From Pisolithus tinctorius (lineage: Eukaryota > Basidiomycota > Agaricomycetes > Boletales > Pisolithaceae): 64,000 nt of DNA. Made by a program: the position numbers and the translations under genes. The notes below the pieces were generated by a model. It made no database searches. It saw only the letters and a list, made by a program, of their open reading frames with translations, and was not told where the DNA came from. The stretch lies in assembly GCA_024663395.1 (NCBI GenBank), contig JANFAH010000005.1:558001-622000 (forward strand). Direction: 5' to 3'. Positions 12,635 through 24,533 of this stretch are shown piece after piece (position 1 is the stretch's first letter; the number at the start of each line of letters is the position of its first letter).

Positions 12635-15137
12635 ATGGCTATTTCGAGAAAAATGCATTGCTTATGTAAGCTATTCTCGTCTGTTAGCTCCGGAATGTCC
12701 TCCGCTGATGTTACGGTTAAGTTGCCCACCATGGGTTCGGATATCAAGTACCCTGACGGTGTGGGCCTCGAGTTGGTCATTCCACGCGCTCAGCGACCCA
12801 CCGCGCTGCGCACGACCGCCGCATTTGTCGCCGGCGTCGTGGTCACTTTGACAGCCGTAGCCCAATACGCGTCATGGAGTGGGCTGCATTTATCTACCAG
12901 TCTAATCGCAGTGCCAGGGACGCCAGAATGGCACGATTACCCTGCACCATCGCCCACCAACGTCTTTCCTTCGGCGTTTCCTAGCGAGTAAGTGGAACTG
13001 ACTGATGGGACATTCGTTTCGCCCCTGATGCGTTCGTTTAGCGTGGGCTACCCAGGACCCACACACCCCGGTGCTGAACCCGGCGTAGCGGCGACCGCTC
13101 CAGCCTACCCGTTACACTCGGGGTCAGCCCACCTCGTACCTCCCCCTCATTTCGCGAAAGGGAAAGGCAAGTCGAAGAAGGTCAAGTTCGATATTTTCAG
13201 ACATTGGGGATCCCTCTCGCCGTGGTACTCTGTCGAACAGGGCGCTTTCGGTGTAGATTCTAGTCCAGAAGCTCCGGAGACGTGTCAGATTACTGGAGTG
13301 CACCTCCTGCATCGACATGGAGCAAGATACCCAGCAGACGTCAGTAAGTTGCCACCACTTGACGCTATGACCGATGTTACTTAATTTAGACTGCTCAGAG
13401 TCTATGCGGGGTCCATCCGGCTTTGCTGCACGCCTCCGTTCTGCAAATGTGACCGCTCGTGGACCTCTACGCTTTTTAAACAATTGGTATGTCTTCTGGT
13501 CGGTCTCCTGGAGTCGTCTAATCTCGTCCGGTTGGTAGGACATATAAACTTGGTCAGGAAGGTACGTTTCAATGTCGTGTCGCCTGAATATTCTCTTCTA
13601 ATCCTCTCAGGCCTCACACCATTTGGAAGAGCTCAGTTATGTACGTAATCGAGTCATTTCTCTTGAAACAAATAACTGCATCTCTCTGCCTCAGTCGACC
13701 TCGGCGTCTCTATGCGGATGAGATATGGTTTTCTTCTCAAGGTGAGGAATCACCTAAAACTCGGAACCATTTCGTTCCTTGAATTTCACTCAGAACTTCA
13801 CGGCTGCCAATATCCTTCCGGTGTTCCGTACCGAGTCTCAGTGTGTACTCGTTTGGTGCGCGTGGGCGATCTTGCTCACAGTTACAGGAACCGGATGTTG
13901 TCATCCGCACAGAACTTCGCGCTCGGGTTCTTTGGATACCCATTAGACAATCAATACCAACAGGTAGTCACCATCGAAGCAAGTGGTGTGAGTCCCCTTC
14001 CCTGCCATTCTCCAGTAGGACACTCAATAGGTGTAGTTCAACAACACTCTCGCTCCTTATCGCTCGTGCCGGAATAACGCAGACATAAGCAAGGCTTATC
14101 GCGGTATTTCGCCCTCCAATGAGTGGATAGCCATATATCTCCAGAAGGCTGTCAGGCGATTACAAAAGCACATCTCCGGTATAGAACTAAATGCGAAAGA
14201 CGTATTTACCATGCAAGAAACGTGTGCCTACGAGGTTCGAAGCCGCATTGTTCCTACATGTTTCAAGTATCTTATGGGTCATTGTGCAGACCGTGGCTCT
14301 TGGTTTTTCCAAGTTTTGCGAACTCTTCACTGAGAAAGAGTGGGAAGGGTTCGACTATGCGTGCGTCATTCTCAATTTCTAGATGTACGAAGATTGAAAT
14401 CAGAGATAGTTACGATATAAATTTTTGGTCAGTCGCGTACCCTGGTGAACGACATCCACTAAGTAGGTTGTAGGTATGGTGTGGGCCCTGGGTCACCTTT
14501 TTCCAGAGCGCTAGGCATTGGCTATGTCCAAGAACTCGTCTCTAGGCTGACCCAAACACCTATCGAGATTCACAACAGCTCGACAAATGCGACACTACAC
14601 AATTCTGTTACTTTTCCCCTTGGTCACAGCTTGTATGTCGACGCCACACACGAAGTGGTTATCATAAACGGTACGTCTTGATCTTTTGGCTGAAGGAGTG
14701 GGAGAGACAATTGTGATGTTGCAGTCCTCACGGCTTTGGGCTTGAAGAGTTTTGCTGAGACGGGCCCTCTCCCTAACGACTATATCCCTGAAGGACTTTC
14801 GTTTAAGACATCCCAGATCGCCCCGTTCGCTGCCAACGTTCAGTTCCAAAGTAAATTTAGTGTTGACCGACAGTTACGTAGCACTAACCTCTACACAGTA
14901 CTCTCCTGCAGCTCCGAACGTGGACCGCAAATTCGCGTGATAGTCAACGACGGCGTTGTTCCCCTCAATGTATTGAAGGGGTGCCCAGACAATCAGCATG
15001 GCATGTGCCCAGTGGATGCATTTGTGGAAGCGCAGAAAGAGCACATAAGAGCGACAGATTGGAACCTTGTCTGTAACGAGGATTGGGAGGTCCCAGAAGG
15101 ATGGAATACTACCGGCGGATACCCCGACTGGATCTGA
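12635..15137 (+). CDS. Membrane-anchored histidine acid phosphatase (phytase-like)
   Basis: At least nine introns are needed. The N-terminus carries a membrane segment (TTAAFVAGVVVTLTAVAQYA) after about 60 residues, then a Pro/His-rich stalk, so the catalytic domain should be outside the cytosol. The active-site motif is intact: HLLHRHGARYP. Family landmarks follow in order: GPSGFAARLRSANV, GPLRFLNNW, TYKLGQEGLTPFGRAQL, GVSMRMRYGFLL, NILPVFRTESQDRMLSSAQN, FALGFFGYP, FCELFTEKEWEGFDY, then GPGSPFSRALGIGYVQELV. The usual proton-donor motif HD appears as THE in YVDATHEVVIINVLTALGL. The stop is at 15135-15137. The start is uncertain: ATG 12635 or a later in-frame Met. It releases phosphate from phosphomonoesters or phytate by family; the substrate is not shown. 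Confidence 0.85.
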
Positions 15138-15272
15138 ACAGTCAATACCACCGCTGCCTTGGGTTTTTTGGGCGTAGTAGATGTGCTCATGACGATATAT
15201 GTATGATATACCCTCAGTGACACAGCCACATTCATGTATGAAATGTTGCGTTCTCGTAATTCGATCCTGCCA

Positions 15273-16102
15273 ATGTCGACAATCGCACAGAGAACGCGTC
15301 TTCTCGCACAACGGCGCATCTTCACAGCGCCCCAGAGACTGTACGCGACTACAGACTCTGTCCCAAAACCTCCGCCCCCTGCTCAACAACCACCAGTCGA
15401 GACGTTCTCTTCACCGTCCAAACCCAGATTATATTATGCTCGGCCACCCTCCAAGTCAGACCTCCCAGAAATAAAGGTTGGGTTGTTGTCACACTTGAAG
15501 TGCGAAACGCTGAAACCAATATTATGGCTAGAAACGATGGCCATTAGTCCTTGCCTTCGCTACTCTTGGTGTTGCTGGATGGGCAGCGTTCCTTCTGTTC
15601 GTGACCAACCAAGAGAAACTGGCTAGTTCCGTCGTGAAACAAATCCTTCAAACAGTCCGAGAGCATGATGGTCTGAAAGACGTTCTTGGCGATGCTATTC
15701 GTCCCGAACCCACATGGTATCTGAATGGGGATCCCTGGATAAGTGGCTCGGTGAGTGGGTGGATATATTTCACTGGAATAATGTTTTCACCGATCCTCGG
15801 CTGTGCTGCAGGTCAACCTTCCTGCAGGGCATGTGGACTTGAGCTTCCGTGTGAAGGGACACCGAGGTTAGCTTCATTCCTCGTCCTGTCAGTGTCCAAT
15901 AACCAATGCAACGCCAGGGAGTGGCACACTATACTTCACTAGCATACGAAAGGCGAAGGGAGAACCATTCACCCCTCGTAAGCCAGATATCATCCCTATG
16001 AGTTTCACGCGCACTCAAAATCCACCAGTACGATTCCGAGTCATATCCGACGACGGAAGAGTCATCAACGTGCTTACTCCATCATCTGATCTGGCAGCGT
16101 AA
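15273..16102 (+). CDS. COA1: Cytochrome c oxidase assembly factor COA1
   Basis: The start is taken at ATG 15273 (STIAQRTRLLAQRRIFTAP, a mitochondrial presequence rich in Arg). An upstream in-frame ATG at 15234 is possible. A Pro-rich stretch (PKPPPPAQQPP) leads to one membrane segment (LVLAFATLGVAGWAAFLLF), then the COA1 domain in the intermembrane space. There the conserved pattern VNLPAGHVDLSFRVKGHR is followed by GSGTLYFTSIRKAKGEPF and PVRFRVISDDGRVINV. The stop TAA is at 16100-16102. Three introns are inferred, one inside the KGHR/GSGTLY junction. COA1 links Mss51-bound COX1 to later assembly of complex IV. Confidence 0.85.
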
Positions 16103-16570
16103 CGAGTAAGACTGCGGGCTCGGTGGGTTGCATTTCTCCGCGCTACGGTTCCGTATAATGCCTCATGACTTGCGTCACGCGGTCGTGCAGGGGCACTGGT
16201 TGAGTTACATAGTCTCAGGGAATGTTGGTTGTCCCTTCTGGACCATGGCTGTGGCATCGCCCTAACCAACTCGATGAGAATATGTCAATATGTAAAGTAC
16301 TCCGATATAGAGGTAATACAAATCTAAGCTCCTTGCATTCTGTTTGAGTTTCGGCACACTCAGTTCCGTCACAACGCAGCCTGCCCACAGCACTGCCGAT
16401 ACCATTGCGTTTCAGGTATTCAGGCTGCGGCTGAGGGTATCGTGTGCCTTGCCACGCCGGCGACACTGTAATGGGATATTGTCATGACTCGTGGGGGGGC
16501 GCAAAGACATTCAAAAAGGAGTCGAGATCCTCCTGAATCGCTCCACTCGTAACTTTTTCGCATCTTCGTC
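16103..16570. other. Intergenic region, 468 bp
   Basis: Only short minus-strand shadow frames occur here. No tRNA-like B box, repeat or recognisable protein is seen. Confidence 0.5.
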
Positions 16571-17511
16571 ATGAACGACATCAAGGTACTCGCTGTAGGG
16601 GGGTCGAGGAACATTGGCTACTATGCCTCGCTAAGGCTGCTCAGTAAGTCGACTTCATAACGGGACCACTTCATTCTTGCTGAGTCTTGTGTGAAGATTT
16701 GGGGGCTACAGTGACTTTTCTCCTGCGCTCACCATCAGTTTTCAACGATGACGCGACAATTAAACGCTATGTTAACTCCGGCAAAGCACGGCTAGTTAAG
16801 GGAAACGCCCACGTACGGGAGGACGTCGAACGCGCCTGGACTGAGGCTGCAAAAGGTGACGACAACAGACCGGTCGATTTCCTCATCTTTACAGTTGATG
16901 AGTTTTCGCAGCTATCGTGCTCCGTGACTAGCTCAGGTGGACCGCGGCATACATATGTAGGTGGCACTGGCCGCTTCACACTCTCTAAGGGATTCGTGAT
17001 CTCCCCTCCGAACCTCGTCACCCAAGCGCTATTAAATTGCTTGGAAACCCTTCCAACACCGACACCGAAGATCATCACCATTTCTTCTGCGGGCTTAACA
17101 CGTGCTTCACATAAGAATTTGCCACTCCTTCTCAAACCTTTGTACGGCTATCTCCTACAAGTACCCCACAAAGATAAGTGCGGGGCAGAGGAGATTCTCG
17201 CTCATTGTGCTGGTTGGCCTTGGGAGGAGTGTGACAGTCCCGGACCGGAGATCTTGGGTGCTAACTGGAAAGAGCGCGTGCCTGATGGTGGCCAACTGAA
17301 GAGCGTCGTCGTCATTCGTCCCGCACTTTTAACGGACGGCGAGTGCCGTGCTGATGAGGCTTCCCGGAACAAGCAGGCTTATCGGGTGAATGAGGGGGAT
17401 CTGAGTGGTAGTTATATGGTGTCGAGGAAGGACGTCGCACACTTCCTCGTCGAGGGTGTCATCAAAGATTGGGACACATGGCAGGGCAAACGCGTCAGCA
17501 TTGCCTACTAG
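16571..17511 (+). CDS. NAD(P)-binding Rossmann-fold protein (atypical SDR/NmrA-like)
   Basis: Exon 1 starts at ATG 16571 with KVLAVGGSRNIGYYASLRLL, a Gly-rich dinucleotide-binding loop. After one intron (about 16644-16697) the fold continues with GATVTFLLRSPSVF, VDFLIFTV, then GGTGRFTLSKGFVISPPNLV, KIITISSAGLTRASH, LKPLYGYLLQVPHKDK (Tyr and Lys of the SDR type) and VVVIRPALLTDGECR, with the stop at 17511. Between FTV and GGTG lie 21 extra codons (16898-16960) that look like an intron whose donor has changed from GTGAGT to ATGAGT. The frame stays open across it. The family includes quinone/NADP sensors and epimerase-like proteins; the substrate is unknown. Confidence 0.75.
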
Positions 17512-17747
17512 CCCATCTCGAGACAGTTTTTTTCTCACCCAAGTCACCCAAAGATTGATTTCTCAGTTCTAAGGCTTTGTAAAAACATGCTGTATCGTTA
17601 TCGTATGGACTGTTTTGTACATGTCTGGTGTCGCGACTCACGCGCATGTCCGTATAAGTCTCACACAAACTGCCTTGAACGTTCTGTAAACGGGTCGCCC
17701 AGCATCATATCCAGACATACCCTGCACTACGATACCAGTTTGATCAA

Positions 17748-20192
17748 ATGTCCGGGCCCAGAAGTGACTTCACGCATCCCGGCTCGTCCAAAGCATCGCT
17801 ACTAGCTGGCACACGCCATTCCGATGACTCCATTGATTCGCTCCGAAACCTCGAACTATCAGACGGGCCAGTGCCGCCCAGTGAGCGACGCAGATCGATT
17901 TCACTTTCGGGATTTGACTTTCAACGAGATTTGCTACCGCTCAGTGCAAGTCTCAGCGAACCGGACAATGTACATGGAGAAGCAGTCGAGAAGAGTATTG
18001 GCTTGATACAAGGTGGGTGTCCATTCGCGGTCTCACACACAAATCTTGCTGACGGAAGTAATTCGTAGGCATTGGCCTGGTCGTAGGACTCCAGGTAGGA
18101 CTATGTTCTGAAGGACCGACATTTCGTCATAACTGACTTTTGGACGCTAGATCGGTTCCGGGATCTTGTAAGTCTCTCTGTGGCATCACCCTGGCGGTCT
18201 GGCGAACGGGGCGATATCCACAGCTCCTCTCCCGGTGTGGTGGTCGCGAATACCCATAGCGTTGGAGCGAGTCTTGCCGTATGGCTCGCGTCAGGGCTAC
18301 TAGCATGGACCGGCGCGAGCAGTTACGCAGAGCTTGGGTGCGTGACTTTTCCATTCAAGGGATTTTGACACATTATAAACGTGTTTGGTGCAGCTCAAGT
18401 ATTCCTCTCAACGGGGGTGCACAAGCCTATCTTGCCTACGCCTATGGGCCACTTGTCTCGTACCTTTTCGCTTGGACTGCCATTTCCGCCCTTAAGCCAG
18501 GTTTGCTTCCTTCCTGCCATCCCAGTTAACACTCGCGTGATCGTCTTGTTGACATTAGGCTCGAACGCAGTGATCAGTCTCATCTTCGCAGAGTATCTTA
18601 ACCGACTTTTATGGCACACCACTCGTGTCCAGGTATCCCCAGATGAAATCCCCCCGTGGGCCATCAAACTCACTGCGGTGGTAGCAGTCGTTCTCGTTGC
18701 TTTTATCTGCGCGGCGACACGGAATATGGGCACGCGTGCTGCCGTCGTGTTCATGAGTGTCAAGGCATGTTCGAGCCTCATCCGTTACCGATTATTGACT
18801 GATGAACGATGTAGATTGTCGCATTGGTACGTTGTCATTTCTCTCAATCTACTTCCATGGTCTTGGAACTGAACTTGAAGGGATTTTAGATGTCCATCAC
18901 TATAATTGGTCTGATACAGCTGATACGGGGCCGGGTGTCAGAGTCCTTTAAGGAACCGTTATTTGACGGCTCTAGCCAAAGTCCATCCGAGTATTCGCTA
19001 GCATTGTACTCCGGGTTATGGGCTTTCGATGGGTGGGACCAGGCAAACTACGTCGGTGGTGAAATGAAAAACCCGGAGAGGAACATTCCAAGGGCCATTC
19101 ACTGGAGCATGTTTATCGTCATTGTAAGTGTTTTAGCGATTTAAGAAGTCACTTAGAACGATAGTAACACCCACGAAGAGTCTCTTTCTGCTTGCGAATA
19201 TTTCGTACCTGGTGGTCCTGGACAAGCAGACAGTTGGGCTGAGTAACACCGTCGCTTTGGATTTTGGCCGTGCATTATTTGGTCCTATGGGAGGTATGGT
19301 GTTCGCACTCATGGTCGCTATCTCTTGTTTCGGTGCCCTGAATGGTGAAGTATTATGCTGCGGTAAGGGATGTACGTTTGCGCTAAACTCCATTATATGT
19401 CAGGTACTGTCTTTACCTGTGCACGCCTGGTCGCAGTGGCAGGTCGTGAAGGATACCTTCCCGCGATGTTTGGAAAGCTACATAAATCACGCAAAACGCC
19501 CGTGAATGCTATCTCACTCCAGGCTGGGTTGACAATCGCGTTCATCGTCGTTGGTGGCGGTTTCCGTTCATTGATAAATTTTTCCGTTCTTGCCTCATGG
19601 GCGTTCTATTTTTTGACTGTGAGTGAAATAGTGGATGCGTTCGTTGTCATTGGTTGATAGCACTTGTGTAGGTCCTTGGGCTGGTGATACTGCGGGTGAA
19701 AGAACCAAACCTCGAGAGGTGTGTAGTGTCGGAAAAATCATCCAAGACGTTATCTCATCAATGTCGTGTACAACAGACCGTACAGGACATGGATAGTGAC
19801 ACCACTGACCTTCTGCGCAGTGGCGCTATTTCTGCTATGCATGCCGATTATTGCCGCACCATTGGAAGCCGCAGCTGTCCTTGGTAGGTTGAATGTTTTT
19901 GGTCTGCCACGTTGGTCTAATTACGCAACCCTCAGGTTTCGTACTTGCCGGCGTGCCGGTATACTACCTCACGAATCAGGATGAACAAGCCAAGCTACCA
20001 TTCCTGATGAGTACGTGTCATATTGACGAGTCGAGAACTTCCTCTAAACTAAACGAACGCGTAGGTCTGGTTGGTTCTTGGATCTCTCGGCTATTTGGAC
20101 AATCGAGAGTTAGCGATGGGTGGCAAGCGGTATCGCAGGGCGACGAAGTGGAGATGGCCCAAGATGGCGAGACTTCACGCCTGACCATATGA
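17748..20192 (+). CDS. Amino acid transporter, methionine-permease (MUP1/LAT) type
   Basis: An APC-superfamily permease with many short introns. The cytosolic N-tail is Ser-rich (SRSDFTHPGSS, SERRRSISLSGFDFQRDLLPL) and may carry phosphorylation or ubiquitin signals. The first helix reads GIGLVVGLQIGSGI, the classical substrate-binding unwound helix. Then SVGASLAVWLASGLLAWTGA with SSYAELG, IPLNGGAQAYLAYAYGPLVSY, SNAVISLIFAEYLNRLLW, LYSGLWAFDGWDQANYVGGE, PERNIPRAIHWSM, the VALDFGRALFGPMGG region, and LVAVAGREGYLPAMFGKLH. About 12 membrane segments are expected. Fungal MUP1-type carriers import methionine and other neutral amino acids at the plasma membrane. Exact specificity is inferred. Confidence 0.85.
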
Positions 20193-20502
20193 ATTGACTA
20201 TATTATTGCGAGTTCCAGGAAGGCTCTACAGTGCAGAACACTGGAGTAAGATTCTTATGTGCATTTACATACGTGCTGCAGTCTATGGTTGCAGTTCTGC
20301 CGCAACTACATTATAGTGGAACCTGCGTGAATTTTCGGGATTGATACAGTTCGCCGAGCATGATTTGATTGGCTCCGGGAGGGACTTTGTCAGAATCGCT
20401 GCACTGTCATAGATCCAGATATATAACAGTCCGCAGTCGTGAGATTCGTGCTCATCGTCATATTGCTGGACACCAGTAACCAACAAACCGGATCGATTGA
20501 GG
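20193..20502. other. Intergenic, ATX1 promoter region
   Basis: This 310-bp gap lies between the permease stop and the ATX1 ATG. No coding potential is recognised. Confidence 0.4.
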
Positions 20503-20947
20503 ATGACGGTGGGTGGCTCTCGAGACGTCTGTGGCCACCAGTTCCCAATAACCTTTTGTCGGTAGCAACACACGTATCAGTACGAAGTCAAGGTAGGAAT
20601 ATCCGCTCGTCGAGACGGATAGAATTTCTGACAACATGACCGTCAGATGACCTGTTCTGGTTGCTCAGGTGCGGTATCCCGGGCATTGGACAAGTTGAAG
20701 GAGCAGGGTGCATGCCGGTTAATTACAGCCAAGGATGACGAGTGACTGACACGTGTACTGAACAGGCGTCGAATCGTATGACGTTAACTTGGAGAAACAA
20801 CAGGTAACCGTGCACGGTACAGCGGAGTATGACTTTGTGCTAGAGAAAATCAAGAAGACGGGCAAGGACGTGAGTGTTGACCGAGACGAGAATGGGTGTG
20901 TTGGCTGACGGACGTGCCAGGTCATCTCCGGTCAAGTCGTGTCTTAG
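20503..20947 (+). CDS. ATX1: Cytosolic copper chaperone ATX1
   Basis: Five tiny exons join in frame: 20503-20508, 20566-20592, 20647-20707, 20766-20869 and 20921-20947, giving 74 aa. None is long enough to stand out alone. The protein begins MTQHTYQYEVK, then the copper-binding MTCSGCSGAV (MxCxxC), ALDKLKEQG, VESYDVNLEKQQVTV, and FVLEKIKKTGKDVISGQVVS. This is a complete heavy-metal-associated domain of the length typical of Atx1. Atx1 carries Cu(I) to the secretory-pathway ATPase Ccc2, which loads multicopper oxidases such as the ferroxidase Fet3. It lies 245 bp upstream of a ferric reductase on the same strand. Confidence 0.92.
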
Positions 20948-21192
20948 TAGATTGATATCAGTACTTCGTTGGATGGTTGTCGAGGATAAACCTTTTGTAA
21001 GAGAATGTGGATAATAGATGTAACGATGTGAACTGCTGCGGCCAAGCTGTCCGCTCGAGTCCTCCGCCTTGGCGTGGTCTGCTCTTTATATTTAGATTTC
21101 ACTGTAATGGCTCTCCGCATTGCGGTCCCCCGGTCGAGAATTCTCTGACGGTCTTTTTCAATATTTCTATCTGGCGAGACGGGTCCGCCAGC

Positions 21193-24100
21193 ATGTCTTC
21201 GGCCTCATCGCCAGCTTATCCTGCCAACCCAACGACCCCTCCTTATACCGACAACCTCGAATGGATCACCGCGTATCTTACCATACACTCTCTTAGTGTT
21301 CCCAGCCGTCGTTATTCATTTCTGCTTTGGATAGTCGTCGTTTTCATCTTCCTTGTCTTCGCAATCCTTCATTGGACCGGGGCAAGAGGAGGTGTACCCG
21401 GAGCATATTGGTCCAAGTGGGCACTACCTCGTAGGTCATGGAAAAAACATGCAGGACTCCGACTCGGCACGCGACAGACATCTCCATCAAACCGGAAAGC
21501 AGTTTTTTTACCGTCCAATGCCCAGTTACTCGCCATGTTTGGTATGACGCTGGTCTCTCTGGCGCTTGCCCTTGTTGGTCCAGATTATATCGCGCCTACC
21601 TTCAAGGTCTGGCAGTTTGCAAAACGCGATCTATCACAATCACATACTCCCGTTCAACCTCACTCACTCTATGACGCATCCACGTTTGATCCCTACATCC
21701 CTCAGTACACTATCCCTAAGTCGCTATGGTCCTCCTCTGGCCGGTTTGGGCAGATCGCATTCGCCCTCTTTCCTCTTTGCATTATCTTCGCACTCAAAGC
21801 ACCTCCGTTCGCGCTGTTCGCCATCCCATTTATGATACAGCTCTTCTTCGACAAACTCGTCTGGTTGCATAGGTGGTCCGGTAGACTCATTTGGTTCATG
21901 ACATCAGTTCATGTGGTCCTGTGGAGTATCCAGCTTGCACGCGACCGTGATCCCAACACTGGACGCCCTGCATACCTCCAAGCGTTCACATATCAACCTT
22001 TCCTCTTTGGGTGGACTGTAAGTAGTGTGGTGTTCTATTTTGTCTGAAGGTGCTCATGCATACTTCTAGGCATTTGCGTTGCTGACGTTAATCGTGCTCC
22101 TCTCATTGCATCCTATTCGCAGACATTTTTACGAATCCTTTTATTTCATGCATGTCTTACTCGTCCCTTTGACTCTTTTAACAGCTGGTCTACATCATCC
22201 TACAATTGGATTTTGGTGCTGGGTTGCATTCGCAATTTGGGTAGGCGAGCGCCTATGGCGCCTGACTTGGTGGGTCTACTCCAACGGATTTGCGTACAAC
22301 GCACCTTCGGCACCAGTACCCTCTGACTACAACTCCTGGGAAATGGACCGCCTGCAACAGCTGCAATCTGAATCCCTCCCTCCCCACCCCTTTGTGGAGG
22401 CTAATGTCAAGCGGACATCGAGCCCCCTTGACCCCTACTATGACTATGATCATGGCAGTCCCATTCCACTCCTTAGTGGTGCAAGTCCCAGGTCCAGTTC
22501 ACGCCTTTCGCATGCTATAGAGGAACTGGCCCCCGCAAGGAATCCTCCGCCGCTCCCTTCATACGTTCCTCCCCCCGGTTATGCCCACGCAGAACTCTTA
22601 CCCGGACGAACAATCCGACTACGGCTAATCACTCCCAGACTTCTTCCATGGGCTCCAGGCCAACACTTTCTTATTCACATACCATCAGTCTCTCGTTTTA
22701 CTTCTCACCCTTTCACCTGCGCTTCCATCTGTGATGAACAAGCTCAGGACCACGAAGGCCGTCTTATGGTATTTCTTATCCGTGCACGGAAGGGTTGGAC
22801 ACGAGACCTTTGGGATATGGTGTCCCGAATGATAGCCAATCACTCGAGAGGAGATGTCTCTTCGTTGAAGTCAACTAGTCTGCCAACGCGGGGTGCGCTT
22901 TTGCAGGCTTTTGTAGATGGACCGTTTGGCAGTTCTGTAAGAGCAAGGTGGGGAGATTACTCGACTGCGATAATCATCACCGGTGGCTCGGGCGTAAGTT
23001 TCGGCTTGTCGGTGTTGCAATATTTGTGCCTTTGCTTGTCCGGGAGAGACGGTCAGCATTTAGGAGGTCGCCCTGGAGGTTTTGGTCAAAAGGGTTTCGT
23101 CATGAAGCGTATACGATTTGTGTGGCTTTTACGCGAGTACTGTGGGGACATTTCCCCCTTCTTCGGGATCACGTACTGACTTCCTCACAGCCCATGTGCA
23201 ATGGTGTGCATCTATCCTGCGTCGCTGTATGTCTATGGTCCCGTCTCTACAGGTGGACATCTACGTTACAAACTTCAAACCAGTACTGGCGAAGCTTCCT
23301 ACCCCTCTATCCCCTGCCCTCTCGCCCTCTCGGCTGCGCTTCACCCCCACTTCTGCTATCGACGAACTGGAGCCTCCACATCCGAGTTTTGCGCGCGATG
23401 GTAGGAATCATTCGCGTTCCAGCTCCTCGACTTCTGTCGATAGCCACGAAAGTTGCGAGAGTGACGTTGACCTGAGCTACTATGGCGGCGAGCACAGCGA
23501 CGCGAATGACGTGCCTGAGGACTTAAACCTCGCGCACGAGACCAACATCCTTGAGTTAACGAACTTCGAGGGCGAGGAGGATATGACCACACCTAGCGAG
23601 AAGAACCTTAGCTTGAAATTGAAAAAGGAAGGAAGACTACGTCGTATGCAGACCCGTCGACTCGGCAAGGTGGCAGGCTTGCGAAAGGACTTAGAGCCAA
23701 GTCAGACCTACAACCATCTTCGCTCACAACCCGACCACCGCGCGCCGCTACTTCGTACGAGCAGACAATCTGTGTTGTCGACCAATTCAAATGACCGTTT
23801 AATCCCCGTATCACCACTATCTGAGCGTCCCCTTTCAGCCCTGTCAGAGAGTGACCTGTCGAGTTCACCGGTTCAACGATATGGGGACTCCCCACATCGC
23901 TCCCGACCACCTTCCTCGTTGGCGAATATTGTGGAATACTCGACGGTTTCTTGGGTTGCACCGCCGCCTGTTATAGAGGATGGGCCACCTCCATCGCCAC
24001 GGACGAGAACACAATGGGATGACAAGTCGGAAGCTGAGAGATCACGACCTTATCTTCCTCCAATTATGACGAACGGACCACCGGATTTGCCCGGTCTCGA

Positions 24101-24403
24101 GATTGATGAGCAGGAGGCCAAGGAAGCAGACATCATGTCTGAGCACGCGCGGCCTGGAAAGCCTAAGCTCGATAAAGTGATCGCGGACGAGGTTGAGCAA
24201 TCGGGGGGCTCGGTGGTAGTTGCATGTGAGCTTGGCTTTCGTTCAACTCGTTTCTGACACTCATTATTATGCAAGGTTGCGGGCCCAGCTCGCTTGATGC
24301 GATGGTCCGGAAGATTATAGCGAAGCAAATCAATCCCGAACGCATACGCCAGGGAGACATGCGCGGGCTGATAACATTAGTTTCAGAAGAATTCGAATAT
24401 TAA
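21193..24403 (+). CDS. Ferric reductase (FRE family)
   Basis: The start is taken at ATG 21193 (an upstream in-frame ATG at 21007 is possible but reads like leader). Several membrane segments, starting YSFLLWIVVVFIFLVFAIL, bracket the bis-heme core. WLHRWSGRLIWFMTSVHVV and FYFMHVLLVPLTLLTAGLHH each carry two His spaced for heme. The FAD-binding motif is HPFTCASI after LPWAPGQHFLIHIPS. The NADPH side gives IIITGGSGVSFGLSVLQ, FVWLLREY, VDIYVTNF and, after a Ser/Pro/charge-rich insertion of nearly 300 residues, VVVACCGPSSLDAMVRK. The last intron splits CCGP (GCAT|GTGAGC ... GCAAG|GTTGC). Stop at 24401-24403. The enzyme reduces Fe(III)/Cu(II) at the plasma membrane before uptake. Confidence 0.9.
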
Positions 24404-24533
24404 GCGCCTTTCACACAACCCCAGGACCTTTTCTTCTTTTCTTTTCCTTTCGCCTTCGTTCACCGTGCCGCCTTATCTCTGCTTCGAGAGCTTTCCTCGC
24501 CCATATCGTTCCATCAGGGGCAACAGTTGTCTA

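Noticed and set aside
14225..14260. GGTTCGAAGCC as a tRNA B box
   Set aside because: It lies in an intron of the acid phosphatase gene and has no cloverleaf partner sequences.
24234..24280. Similarity between the last FRE intron and 25463-25500 (TTCTGACACTCAT and AAGGTTG)
   Set aside because: About 30 nt with mismatches and different spacing from the TRM1 duplication; it could be chance.
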